64,000 nucleotides of DNA from Burkholderiales bacterium (GTDB lineage Bacteria > Pseudomonadota > Gammaproteobacteria > Burkholderiales > Casimicrobiaceae), in assembly GCA_015075645.1 (NCBI GenBank), contig JABTUF010000006.1, forward strand, positions 372,001 to 436,000, read 5' to 3'. Below the pieces are notes generated by a model. It saw nothing but the letters and a program-made list of their open reading frames with translations. It ran no database searches and had not been told where the DNA came from. Shown here in pieces: positions 16,210-26,460 of the stretch. Each line of letters begins with the position of its first letter. Position 1 is the first letter of the stretch. The position numbers and the translations under genes are program-made.

Positions 16210-16283
16210 TGGAGCGGGTGAAGGGAATCGAACCCTCGTCGTAGGCTTGGGAAGCCTCTGCTCTACCATTGAGCTACACCCGC
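16210..16283 (-). tRNA. tRNA-Gly (anticodon CCC)
   Basis: The minus strand begins GCGGGTGTAGCTCAATGG and closes with TTCGATTCCCTTCACCCGCT followed by an encoded CCA. The acceptor stem GCGGGTG pairs with CACCCGC. The D arm GCTC...GAGC and T arm GAGGG...CCCTT are complete. The anticodon loop TTCCCAA gives anticodon CCC, reading GGG. Glycine identity fits the discriminator T and the short variable loop. Confidence 0.93.
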
Positions 16284-16359
16284 GCGGAGGCGGATTCTAC
16301 ACCCGGCCCGCGAGAGGCGAGCGCGCTCGCCCCCGATCCGGCATGACCGTCCACGAGCG

Positions 16360-17190
16360 ATGACCCACGAAGCGAAGATCCCGAACGTGCTCTCGATCGC
16401 GGGTGTCGATCCGTCGGGCGGCGCGGGCGTGCTCGCCGACGTCAAGGCGATCAGCGCGCTTCGGGCATACGCCTGCGCCGTCGTCGCCGCGCTCACCGCG
16501 CAGAACACGCGCGAGGTGACCGGCGTGTTCCCGATCCCGCCCGACTTCGTGCGCGCGCAGATCGACACGCTCTTCGCCGACGTCCGCATCGACGCGGTGA
16601 AGATCGGCATGGTCGGCGCGGCGCCGGTGATCCGCGCGGTCGCCGACGCACTCGCGCATTGGCAGCCGCCGCACGTGGTGCTCGATCCGGTGATGGTCGC
16701 GAAGAGCGGCGACGCGCTGCTCGCGAGGGACGCGATCGGCGCGCTCGTCGAGGCGCTCGTTCCGCACGCGACCGTGCTCACGCCGAACCTGCCCGAGGCC
16801 GGCGCGCTCCTCGCGCAACGCCCGCCCGAATCGCTCGCCGAGATGCGCCGCGCCGCCGAGCGGCTGCGCGAGCGCATGACGCATGCGGGCACGCGCTGGG
16901 TGGTGCTCAAGGGCGGCCACCTGCCGGGGAGCGAGGCGATCGACGTCCTGACCGACGGCGACCGGATGATCGAGTTGGCCGGCCGGCGCATCGACACGAA
17001 GAACACGCACGGCACCGGCTGCACGCTGTCCGCCGCGATCGCCGCGCTGTTGCCGCAGTCGGCCGATGTCCCGACGGCGGTTCGCGCCGCCAAAGACTAC
17101 CTCGCCTCGGCCATCGCCGCCGCCGACCGCCTCGCGGTCGGCACGGGCCACGGTCCGGTCCACCATTTCCACGCGCTGTGGCGCGCCTGA
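16360..17190 (+). CDS. thiD: Hydroxymethylpyrimidine/phosphomethylpyrimidine kinase
   Basis: A 276-residue ThiD of normal length. It phosphorylates hydroxymethylpyrimidine twice to give HMP diphosphate for thiamine synthesis. The N-terminal SIAGVDPSGGAGVLADVK, VKIGMV, VVLDPVMVAKSGDALL, TPNLPEA and the C-terminal anion-hole motif NTHGTGCTLSAAIAA are all present. The ATG at 16360 starts seven residues before the family core. It is near, but not operonic with, thiC, which lies 3.5 kb away under a TPP riboswitch. Confidence 0.95.
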   Translation: MTHEAKIPNVLSIAGVDPSGGAGVLADVKAISALRAYACAVVAALTAQNTREVTGVFPIPPDFVRAQIDTLFADVRIDAVKIGMVGAAPVIRAVADALAHWQPPHVVLDPVMVAKSGDALLARDAIGALVEALVPHATVLTPNLPEAGALLAQRPPESLAEMRRAAERLRERMTHAGTRWVVLKGGHLPGSEAIDVLTDGDRMIELAGRRIDTKNTHGTGCTLSAAIAALLPQSADVPTAVRAAKDYLASAIAAADRLAVGTGHGPVHHFHALWRA

Positions 17191-17282
17191 TCCGCGCGGC
17201 ACCAGCACGGTCCACGACTCCGGAGAGCCGATGCGCAACGCCGCCCTGCCGGTCACGCCGGACAAGCCCGACGCCTGATCGG

Positions 17283-20200
17283 TCAGGACGGGAGCGCCCC
17301 GAGCGCGCGCTCGATCGCCGGCAACTCTGCCGCCCGCTGCCACGCACGCGCGCGGTCGCGCAGGTCCTCCAGTTCCGATCTCGTGGCGACCCCGCGGCCC
17401 GCCCGCACGAGGACCCGCCCGAAGGCGACGTGGAACGTCGACCAGGGAAGCGTCTCGGCCTCCACCTTCGCCTCGAGTTCGCCCGCGTGATGCATCGCGC
17501 CGTCCCAGTCGGCCGCGTCGAGCGACGCGCGGATCGCATCGCGCCGGAACCAGAAGTGGTTGTGCGCCATCGGCGCCTCGCGCAAGAGCGCCTCGCCCCG
17601 GGCGATTGCCGCGTCTCGCGCAGCGGCGTCGCGGGCCACGATCGCCTCCGTGCCGAAGAGAAGGCCCCCGGCGAACTTCATGCCGATCGTCTCGCACAAC
17701 GCGCGCGACTCCGCGAGATGGCGCTCCATCGCGTCGATGTCGCCGTCGTCGCGCGCGATCCGCGCGAGCAGCATCAGGTCGATCGCCGCGAAGCGCCGTG
17801 AATCGATGCGCCGCGCGAGCGCGAGGCTCCGCGCCAGCGGCTCGCGCGCCTCGTCGAACCGCCCCGCGTCGACGAACACGAGGCCGGCGCATTCGTCGGC
17901 CATCACCTCGGCGACGCGATGCCCGATCGCGCGCGCGGCGTCCCGCGCCTCGTCGATCGCCGCGCGCGCGAGGTCGAGGCGACACAGGTAGCCCGCCGTG
18001 ATCGCGATCATGCAGCGGTTGGTGAGCGAGTCGCGCAGCTCGCCCATCCGGTCGTACAACGCGACGCAGCGCGCGAACGCGTCGTGCGCGCTCGCCATCC
18101 TCCCGTCGGCGTACAGCACGTCGGCGATGCCCGAGTGCGCCTGTGCCTGCGACGCCTCGTCGCCGGCGATCCGCGCCTGATCGAGCGCACGCCGGTGCTC
18201 GCGCGCGCAGCCTGCCGTATCGCCGCGCGCGAAGGCGAGGCAGCCGCGCAGGTAGGCGATCCGCGCGAGCGCACGCGGCGAGGCCGATTGCACGGCGAGG
18301 GCCTCCGCCGCGTCGAGCGCCGCCTGGCCGGGCCCGAACGCGCTGGTGAGCCGGTGCGCGGCGCCGACACCGATCCACGCCTCGCAGCGCTCGTCGTCGG
18401 TCGATGCGTGCTCGAGCGCGCGAGCGAAGGCTGCCGCGGATGCCGGCGCGTCGCCGACATCGCGCGCGACCTCGCCTTCGAACGCGGCGAGCGCGTGGCG
18501 CATCGAAGGGGAGGCCGGAAGCTCGGCTCCGCGTCGAACGAGCGCGAGCGCGCGGTCGTGCTGCCAGGCGAGCGCCGCCGCACGCGCGGCGGCCAGGTAC
18601 GCTTCCGCCGCGCCGGGATCCTCCGCGCGGTCGAGGTGGGCGGCATGGAGCGCGGGGTCGCGTTCCGCGTACCACGCGGCCGCGCGCCGGTGCAGGTCGC
18701 GGCGCGCGCTGTGCAGGAGCGACGCGTAGGCGCCGTCGCGGATCAGCGCGTGCGTGAACGCGAGTTCGCCGGGCGTCTCCGCGTCGCGGACGAGGTCGCG
18801 CGCGCGCGCCTGGGCGAACGGGACCGGGGAACCGACGAGATGCGCGACGAGCGCGGGGTCGAAACGCTGCCCCACGACCGACGCGGCCTGCAGCGCGGTT
18901 TTCTCCGCCGCCGGCAAGCGGTCGAGTCGCGCGAGCACCACGTTGCGGATCGTGCCCGGGACCGCTTCGCCGTCGGCGCCGCTCTGCAGCAACTGGATGA
19001 GGAACAGCGGATTGCCCTGAGCGCGCTCGACGCAACGACGCGCGACCTCGGGTCGTGCGTCGAGGAAGCGGCGCGCGACCTCCAGCGCCTCGTCGGTCGA
19101 CAGCGGATCGAGTTCGATCGTCTCGGCGAGTCCGGGCGGCCAGCGGCCGGTCACCGGATCGCCTTCGCGCCGCGTCGTCGCCAGCAGCACGACCGCCCGC
19201 TCGGCCGCGACGGCGGCGATCGCGGCGATCGCGTCGATCACCGGGCGATCGGCCCAGTGCAGGTCCTCGACGAGGATCGCGACCGGGCGCGCGGCGGCCG
19301 CGCGCCCGACGAGCGCCGCCAGCGCGTTCACGCGCCCGCGCGCGCGCGTCGCGGGGTCCATCGCGTCGTACCGGCTGCCCGGCGGCGGCGGCAGGCCCAG
19401 CAGGTCCGCGACGAACGGATCGTCCGCGTCGGCGAAGGCGCCGGAGGCACGGGCGGCGGTCCAGGCAGCGAGGCAGGTCTCGGCGTCCGCCGCGACCGCG
19501 ACGCCGAGGAGCGAACGCGCGAGCACGCTCGCGGCATCGCGGCCGCGCTCGGCGCCGAAATCGAGCACCGAGGCGACATGGCACGCGCAGCCCGCCTCGG
19601 CGGCGGCGGCGAGCATCGCTTCGCCGAAGAGCGACTTGCCCACGCCCGGGTCCCCGCGCACGACGAACGCGCGACCGGTGCGCGGCGCGCGCGCCGCGGC
19701 GATCGCCGCCTCGACGCGCGCACGTTCGGCGGGCCGCCCCACCATCGCGTGCCGCGCCGTCGGCGCGGCGTTGAGCGCACGGGCGCGCCAGACGCGCATC
19801 TCGCGCGCGAAGCCGCGCACCGCGAGCGTGCCGCGCGCCTCGACGTCGAGCCGCGAGCCGAGCGCTTCGCGCACTTCGTCGGAGACGATCGTCTCGCCAG
19901 GCTCGGCGAGATCCTCGAGGCGGGACGCCAGGTTGACCGCGTCGCCGGTCACCGTGTAGTCGGCGCGCACGGCGCTGCCGGTCGACGCGGCGACGACCTC
20001 GCCGCTCGCGATGCCGACGTGCGCGGCGAGCGTCCGTCCGGTCTCGCGCGAGAGCAATTCCATCGCGTCGTGGATCTCGAACGCGGCGCGCACCGCGCGC
20101 TCGATGTCGTTGCCGTGCGCGACCGGCGCGCCGAACACCGCCATCGTGGCGTCGCCGATGTGCTTGTCCACGGTGCCGCCCGCGCGCGCGATCGCGCCGT

Positions 20201-20423
20201 CCACGAGGTCGAAGTAGCGTCCGAGCAGGCGGTGGATCGCCTCGGCGTCGGATTCGGAGGTGAGGCGCGTGAATCCCGCGAGGTCGGCGAACAGGATCGC
20301 GACCGTCCTGCGTTCGCCTGCCGCGGGAGGCGGCGCGACGGCGACACGAGCGCCGCATTGCGGGCAGAAGCGCGCGCCCGAGGGCAGCGCGGCGGTGCAG
20401 GTTCCGCAAGCTCCATCGCCCAT
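17283..20423 (-). CDS. Class III adenylate cyclase fused to AAA ATPase and TPR-like region
   Basis: A 1046-residue multidomain signalling protein. Residues 1-30 hold a zinc ribbon (CGTC...CPQCG). Residues about 35-215 are a class III cyclase with both metal aspartates (ILFADLAGFTRL and HIGDATMAVFGAP), the substrate Lys in VDKHIGD, and Asn/Arg in GDAVNLASRLE. Residues about 230-540 are a STAND-type ATPase with Walker A GDPGVGKS and Walker B VAILVEDLHWAD. The rest is alpha-helical and TPR-like. All visible active-site residues are intact, so cAMP production is plausible. It is divergent from thiC. ATG 20423 was chosen because the zinc ribbon starts there. Confidence 0.85.
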   Translation of the reverse strand: MGDGACGTCTAALPSGARFCPQCGARVAVAPPPAAGERRTVAILFADLAGFTRLTSESDAEAIHRLLGRYFDLVDGAIARAGGTVDKHIGDATMAVFGAPVAHGNDIERAVRAAFEIHDAMELLSRETGRTLAAHVGIASGEVVAASTGSAVRADYTVTGDAVNLASRLEDLAEPGETIVSDEVREALGSRLDVEARGTLAVRGFAREMRVWRARALNAAPTARHAMVGRPAERARVEAAIAAARAPRTGRAFVVRGDPGVGKSLFGEAMLAAAAEAGCACHVASVLDFGAERGRDAASVLARSLLGVAVAADAETCLAAWTAARASGAFADADDPFVADLLGLPPPPGSRYDAMDPATRARGRVNALAALVGRAAAARPVAILVEDLHWADRPVIDAIAAIAAVAAERAVVLLATTRREGDPVTGRWPPGLAETIELDPLSTDEALEVARRFLDARPEVARRCVERAQGNPLFLIQLLQSGADGEAVPGTIRNVVLARLDRLPAAEKTALQAASVVGQRFDPALVAHLVGSPVPFAQARARDLVRDAETPGELAFTHALIRDGAYASLLHSARRDLHRRAAAWYAERDPALHAAHLDRAEDPGAAEAYLAAARAAALAWQHDRALALVRRGAELPASPSMRHALAAFEGEVARDVGDAPASAAAFARALEHASTDDERCEAWIGVGAAHRLTSAFGPGQAALDAAEALAVQSASPRALARIAYLRGCLAFARGDTAGCAREHRRALDQARIAGDEASQAQAHSGIADVLYADGRMASAHDAFARCVALYDRMGELRDSLTNRCMIAITAGYLCRLDLARAAIDEARDAARAIGHRVAEVMADECAGLVFVDAGRFDEAREPLARSLALARRIDSRRFAAIDLMLLARIARDDGDIDAMERHLAESRALCETIGMKFAGGLLFGTEAIVARDAAARDAAIARGEALLREAPMAHNHFWFRRDAIRASLDAADWDGAMHHAGELEAKVEAETLPWSTFHVAFGRVLVRAGRGVATRSELEDLRDRARAWQRAAELPAIERALGALPS

Positions 20424-20544
20424 GCGTGAGCGCTCCGGCAGCGCGCGGCCTCGGACCGCCTCCGCGCGTGCGCCATTCTGGCAGCTTCCGGGGCCGGCGG
20501 CGTTGTCGCCGCCGCGCGAACGGCGTATCGTGGCGAGCATGCGC

Positions 20545-20622
20545 TAGGGGTCCTGTCCGCGTGCGCGGACGGGTGAGACAGACCCTAAGAACCTGATCCG
20601 GGTAATGCCGGCGTAGGGAAGC
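20545..20622 (+). promoter_or_regulatory. TPP riboswitch (thi box) upstream of thiC
   Basis: The segment begins AGGGGTCCTGTCCGCGTGCG and contains the conserved GTGAGACAGACCCT, GAACCTGATCCGGGTAATGC and CGGCGTAGGGAAG parts. These are the two halves of the thiamine-pyrophosphate sensing fold. It ends about 60 bases before the thiC start, so ligand binding probably blocks translation or causes termination. The family match is very strong. Confidence 0.97.
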
Positions 20623-20683
20623 GCGGCCCCGGAGCCCGGGCGCCCGCTCCTCCCGCCCGCCGGCGGACCCACGAGGAGCCACG

Positions 20684-22567
<1,884 letters not shown>

Positions 22568-22733
22568 GGCCGCGACCGGCCCCGGACGCGCGCGGGCCCG
22601 CAACGCGGCTGGTCAGGCCACCGGCTCTGCAGTTGACCGCCCGAACAAGGCCGTCGAACATCCGGTGACGGAGCCGCCGGTCGGCCGCGGGCGAACGACC
22701 CTGCGGCCGGGCCGATCCGGCTCGCGGCAGGCG

Positions 22734-23804
22734 ATGGACGACGCGATAGTTCGCGCTTCGGCGCAGCCCGATGCATCCCGGCCCGGCGACCCCGGCGGCG
22801 CCGCCCGGCGGCTGTCGATCGTGGTGCTGACGCACAACCGCGCCCACCTGCTGGGCGGCTGTCTCGACTCGCTCGCGCGCCAGGCCGATCCGGACGCGCC
22901 GCTCGAGATCGTCGTGGTCGACGACGGCTCGAGCGACGCAACGCCGACGGTGGTGCGCGAATGGCAGGGACGCGATGCGCGCATTCGCTACTGCCGGCGG
23001 CCGCACGGCGGCATCGCGGCTGCTCGCAACACCGGGATCGTGAATGCGACCGGCGACGTCGTCGCCATCGTCGCGGACGACTATCTGCTGGCGCCCGACT
23101 ATGCGAGGACCGTCGTGTCGTTCTTCCGCGCGAATCCGGTCGCGATGATCGTCCGCTTCAGGCTGGTCGCGGCCGACGACCGTTTCCTGAGCCGCGTCAG
23201 CCACGCCTACCAGGAGGCGAGCACGAGTCGCCGTCTCGCCGACGGCGGCCGATTCGGAGGGCATCGGGCGCTGTGGCGACACCGGCCCGCGCCGACGTCG
23301 ACCACCACCGAGCACGGGCTGGAGGCGGCCGGCGCGGCGGCATTCCGTCGCGAGGTGTTCAGCCGCGTCGGCCTGTTCGACGAGTCGTTCGAGCGCGCCG
23401 AGGATTCGGACCTGACCGCGCGCCTGCGCGCCGCGGGGATCCCGGTTCACTATTGCCCGAACCATGCGATTCGTCATCGCTACGACACCGACCTGCGCAC
23501 GGTGCTGCGGACCGCGCATCTCAGCGGACGCTACCGCTGGCGCTACTACGCCAAGCACGAGGCGCCGGCGTTGACCGGCGCGGCGCTCGTCCGCCTTCGG
23601 TTCGCGACCAAGCTCTCCGCGCTCTATTGGGCGTGCTGGCGCAGCGCCCAGGCCGGATCGCTCGGGAAGTTCCTGTCCTACCTGCCGGTCATGGTGCTGA
23701 TCGAGGGCGCCAACAAGGCGGGCTTCCTCGCCGAGGCGCGCGCCGCACGGCGGCGCACCAGGGCAGCGCGGAGCCCGGCGCGCGGCCCGATCGCGCCGGA
23801 CTGA
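22734..23804 (+). CDS. Family 2 glycosyltransferase
   Basis: About 356 residues of GT-A fold. The nucleotide-binding strand is LSIVVLTHNRAHLLGGCLDSLA. Next come IVVVDDGSSDATPTVV and AAARNTGI, then a region reading VADDYLL where GT2 enzymes have D-x-D (here A-D-D). FRREVFSRVGLFDESFERAED and DLTARLRAAG match the acceptor region. A GTG at 22665 could add 23 residues, but neither start has a good ribosome site. It leads a run of three plus-strand glycosyltransferase genes, suggesting surface glycan or glycoprotein work. Confidence 0.85.
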   Translation: MDDAIVRASAQPDASRPGDPGGAARRLSIVVLTHNRAHLLGGCLDSLARQADPDAPLEIVVVDDGSSDATPTVVREWQGRDARIRYCRRPHGGIAAARNTGIVNATGDVVAIVADDYLLAPDYARTVVSFFRANPVAMIVRFRLVAADDRFLSRVSHAYQEASTSRRLADGGRFGGHRALWRHRPAPTSTTTEHGLEAAGAAAFRREVFSRVGLFDESFERAEDSDLTARLRAAGIPVHYCPNHAIRHRYDTDLRTVLRTAHLSGRYRWRYYAKHEAPALTGAALVRLRFATKLSALYWACWRSAQAGSLGKFLSYLPVMVLIEGANKAGFLAEARAARRRTRAARSPARGPIAPD

Positions 23805-23816
23805 CCGCCGACCGCC

Positions 23817-24602
23817 GTGCTCCAGCGAATCCGTCCGCTCGTCCAGGTGCCGTCGTTCCGGGTCCTCCCGCTGGAGCGACGGCGCGAGCGCGTGAGGCTC
23901 ATCGCCACGACGATGGTGCGCAACGAGCGCGAGCACCTGCCGGCGATGCTGCGAAACGTCGCGGCGCAGGTCGACGGCATCGTCGCGCTGGACGACGGAT
24001 CGACCGATGGTTCGGCGGAGATGCTCGCGGCCTCCCCCGGCGTCCTCGAGGTGCTGCGCAATCCGGCGGATCGCGGCGCGTACGACGAGCCGGGGGGGCA
24101 CCGGCGGCTGGTCGCCGCGGCGCTCGCGCACGGAGCCGACTGGATCGTCTCGATCGATGCGGACGAACGGCTCGAGCACGACTTCCGCGTTCGCGCCGAA
24201 CGCGTGATTCGGCGCGGTCGGGCACTCGGGTTCACGGCCTTCGCGCTGCACCTGCGTGAACTCTGGGATCATCCCGACCGCTACCGGGCCGACGGCCTCT
24301 GGGGCAGGAAGCGGGTAGCCCGGCTGTTCCGCGCTCGCCTCGACCACCGCTTCGACCCGCGCCCTCTCCACGGGTCCAAGGCGCCGCTGCAGGGGAAGGT
24401 GATGGGCGCGTTCCCACCGGCCGATCTCGTCATCTATCACCTGAGGATGATCCGCCTCGAGGACCGGATCGCGCGGCGCGACCGCTACCTCGCCCTCGAT
24501 CCCGGGGCCGTCTGGCAGCCCGGGATCGGCTACGACTATCTCACCGACGACCGCGGACTCGTGTTGCGACACATCCCGCCACGCCGCGGTTACATCCGTT
24601 GA
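23817..24602 (+). CDS. Family 2-like glycosyltransferase
   Basis: A 261-residue protein beginning at a GTG at 23817, twelve bases after the previous gene. It has the GT2 opening RLIATTMVRNEREHLPAMLR, ALDDGSTDGSAEMLA and the D-x-D-like SIDADERLE. It is shorter than a complete GT2 enzyme, and its end (RHIPPRRGYIR) is positively charged. The subfamily resembles SunS/EpsE-like 'glycosyltransferase family 92-type' proteins that handle one sugar, but donor and acceptor are not known. It sits in the middle of the three-gene set. Confidence 0.82.
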   Translation: MLQRIRPLVQVPSFRVLPLERRRERVRLIATTMVRNEREHLPAMLRNVAAQVDGIVALDDGSTDGSAEMLAASPGVLEVLRNPADRGAYDEPGGHRRLVAAALAHGADWIVSIDADERLEHDFRVRAERVIRRGRALGFTAFALHLRELWDHPDRYRADGLWGRKRVARLFRARLDHRFDPRPLHGSKAPLQGKVMGAFPPADLVIYHLRMIRLEDRIARRDRYLALDPGAVWQPGIGYDYLTDDRGLVLRHIPPRRGYIR

Positions 24603-24612
24603 CCGCGACGTC

Positions 24613-25704
24613 ATGCGATTGCCGGGGTGGTTTTCGCGTCGCATCGGAGGCACACGCGCCGGCTCGCCGGCGTCGCCCGATCTCTCGTCGATTCCGTCCG
24701 GCAGCAACTACGCGAGCCTCTTTTGCGTCGATCCCCCGATCGTCCTCGGCTGGACCGGACGCCGGTTCCGCTTCGGCAGCGCCTCGGCGCTCGCACCGCT
24801 CTTCCGGCGCCGCCGGATCACGTTCCTGCTGATCGCCAAAGGCAGCGTCGCCGACGACGACGAGGCCCGCGAGCTCGCGGCGGACGCGAAGGCATTCATC
24901 GCCGCGCACCCACATCACCGTTTCGAGTGGCTGTGCAACATCGACGAGGAGACCTCCCGGCTCCGCGAACTGGGCCTGAGCGCGCACACGCACAACCAGA
25001 ATCTGTTCCTGCGCGAGGACGTCTTCCGGCCGCTGCCGCGCGTCGCGCCGGTCTTCGACGCCATCTACAACGCCCGCGTTTCGCCGGAGAAACGAAACGA
25101 GCTCGCCGCGCGGCTCGACAGCGTGGCGTTCGTCGCCTATCGCGACCCGGGCGAACACGACGCCGCGGCGTTCCACGAGGCCTGCCGCGCCCTAGCAGAG
25201 CGCGTCCCCGGGGGCCGGCTGCTCAACACCCCCACGCGCGACGGCTGCAGGCGCCTCACGCCGAAGGAGGTGAACGCCGCCTATGCCCGGGCTCGCGTTG
25301 GGTTGTGCCTGTCGCCGCGGGAAGGCGCGATGCGCGTCGCGGTCGAGTATCAGCTCGCTGGCCTGCCGATCGTCGCCACGCCATGCCGGGGCGGCCGCGA
25401 TCACTTCCTGGACGCCGAGACCTGGGCGATCGTGCCGCCCGAGCCGGACGCCATCCGCGACGCGGTGTCGGCGTTCCGGGCGCGCGCGCTGCCGCGCGAA
25501 TGGGTCCGGGCGCGAACGCTCGCTCGAATCGCGCACGCCCGCGCGCGCTTCGTGGAATTCGTCCAGGGCCTGATCGACTCGGAGGGCGGCCAGGGCGCAT
25601 TCGACGCAACCTTCCGCGCGTACCATCGGAAGGAGCGTTTCGAGCGGTGGCTGCCGATGCGCGACTTCGCCGCCGAAACGTGGAAGAGGCTGGGCGGCGA
25701 CTGA
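24613..25704 (+). CDS. Glycosyltransferase (GT-B-like)
   Basis: A 363-residue protein starting at ATG 24613, eleven bases after the previous gene. The C-terminal half has the GT-B donor-site pattern: LTPKEVNAAYARARVGLCLS, then PREGAMRVAVEYQLAGLPIV, then ATPCRGGRDHFLD. The E in the REGAMR/VEYQ region corresponds to the family catalytic Glu motif. The first half is less typical, with FRFGSASALAPLFRR and a possible adapted acceptor domain. Donor and acceptor unknown. It is the last of three clustered transferases. Confidence 0.75.
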   Translation: MRLPGWFSRRIGGTRAGSPASPDLSSIPSGSNYASLFCVDPPIVLGWTGRRFRFGSASALAPLFRRRRITFLLIAKGSVADDDEARELAADAKAFIAAHPHHRFEWLCNIDEETSRLRELGLSAHTHNQNLFLREDVFRPLPRVAPVFDAIYNARVSPEKRNELAARLDSVAFVAYRDPGEHDAAAFHEACRALAERVPGGRLLNTPTRDGCRRLTPKEVNAAYARARVGLCLSPREGAMRVAVEYQLAGLPIVATPCRGGRDHFLDAETWAIVPPEPDAIRDAVSAFRARALPREWVRARTLARIAHARARFVEFVQGLIDSEGGQGAFDATFRAYHRKERFERWLPMRDFAAETWKRLGGD

Positions 25705-25735
25705 GCCCGCGCTCGGTGTCCGGCGGGCCTGCCGA

Positions 25736-25741
25736 TATAAT
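25736..25741 (+). promoter_or_regulatory. Perfect -10 box upstream of the YbhB-like gene
   Basis: TATAAT stands alone in a very GC-rich stretch (CCGATATAATCGGCG, itself a palindrome) 49 bases before the GTG start at 25790. A good -35 is not seen at the 17-base spacing, so it may depend on an activator. Inferred from sequence only. Confidence 0.45.
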
Positions 25742-25789
25742 CGGCGTGCAGACGCCCTTCCCGCGGTGCGTCGAACATCGGAGGATTTC

Positions 25790-26350
25790 GTGTTTCGTCT
25801 CGTCCTATCGCTCGCCATCGCCGTCACGCTTTCGTTCGTACCGCTCGCCGCCGCCGCGTTCACGCTGTCGAGCGCGGAAATCAAGCCGGAAGCGACGATC
25901 GCCAACGCCCAGGTGTTCAACGGCTTCGGCTGCACCGGCGAGAACGTGTCGCCCTCGCTCGCCTGGAAGAATCCTCCGGCCGGCACGAAGAGTTTCGCCG
26001 TCACCGTCTACGATCCCGACGCGCCGACCGGCAGCGGCTGGTGGCACTGGGTCGTGTTCAACCTGCCGGCGTCGACGACGTCGCTGCCGCTCGGCGCGGG
26101 CGACAAGTCGGGTTCGAAGCTTCCCGCCGGCGCGGTCCAGGGCCGCACCGATTTCGGCGCGCCCGGCTGGGGCGGCCCCTGTCCGCCGGCCGGCGACAAG
26201 CCGCACCGCTACATCTTCACCGTGCATGCGCTGAAGATCGACAAGATCGAGGTTCCGGCCGACGCCACCGCCGCGCTCGTGGGCTTCATGATCCACGCGA
26301 ACCGGCTCGGCCAGGCGAGCTTCGTCGGGCGCTACGGCCGATCGAAGTGA
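25790..26350 (+). CDS. YbhB/YbcL-family phosphatidylethanolamine-binding-like protein, exported
   Basis: A 186-residue protein. The GTG start at 25790 was chosen because GGAGG lies six bases upstream and a signal peptide follows (RLVLSLAIAVTLSFVPLAAA). The mature part is a PEBP fold: SPSLAWKNPPAGTKSFAVTV, then YDPDAPTGSGWWHWVVFNLP, GPCPPAGDKPHRYIFTVHAL. D-P-D-A-P and the C-P-P-x-G-x-x-P-H-R motif mark the ligand pocket. Function of these periplasmic proteins is unclear. A perfect -10 box precedes it. Confidence 0.92.
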   Translation: MFRLVLSLAIAVTLSFVPLAAAAFTLSSAEIKPEATIANAQVFNGFGCTGENVSPSLAWKNPPAGTKSFAVTVYDPDAPTGSGWWHWVVFNLPASTTSLPLGAGDKSGSKLPAGAVQGRTDFGAPGWGGPCPPAGDKPHRYIFTVHALKIDKIEVPADATAALVGFMIHANRLGQASFVGRYGRSK

Positions 26351-26460
26351 TCCGGGGAAGCCCGGTGTAGCTCCACGGCGCGCGCGACCTCGCGTCGCCT
26401 TCCGCGTCGGGGCGCGGCGCGAACGCATCCGGGGCGGGGTCGCGCGCCGTGGGGTGCGGT

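Noticed and set aside
16210..16283. tRNA-Gly as an integration site for a mobile element
   Set aside because: No integrase gene and no repeat of the tRNA 3' end were found in the flanking sequence; thiD starts 76 bases away.
20424..20544. Promoter elements for the divergent cyclase and thiC genes
   Set aside because: No hexamers close to sigma-70 consensus stand out, so nothing was annotated beyond the riboswitch.
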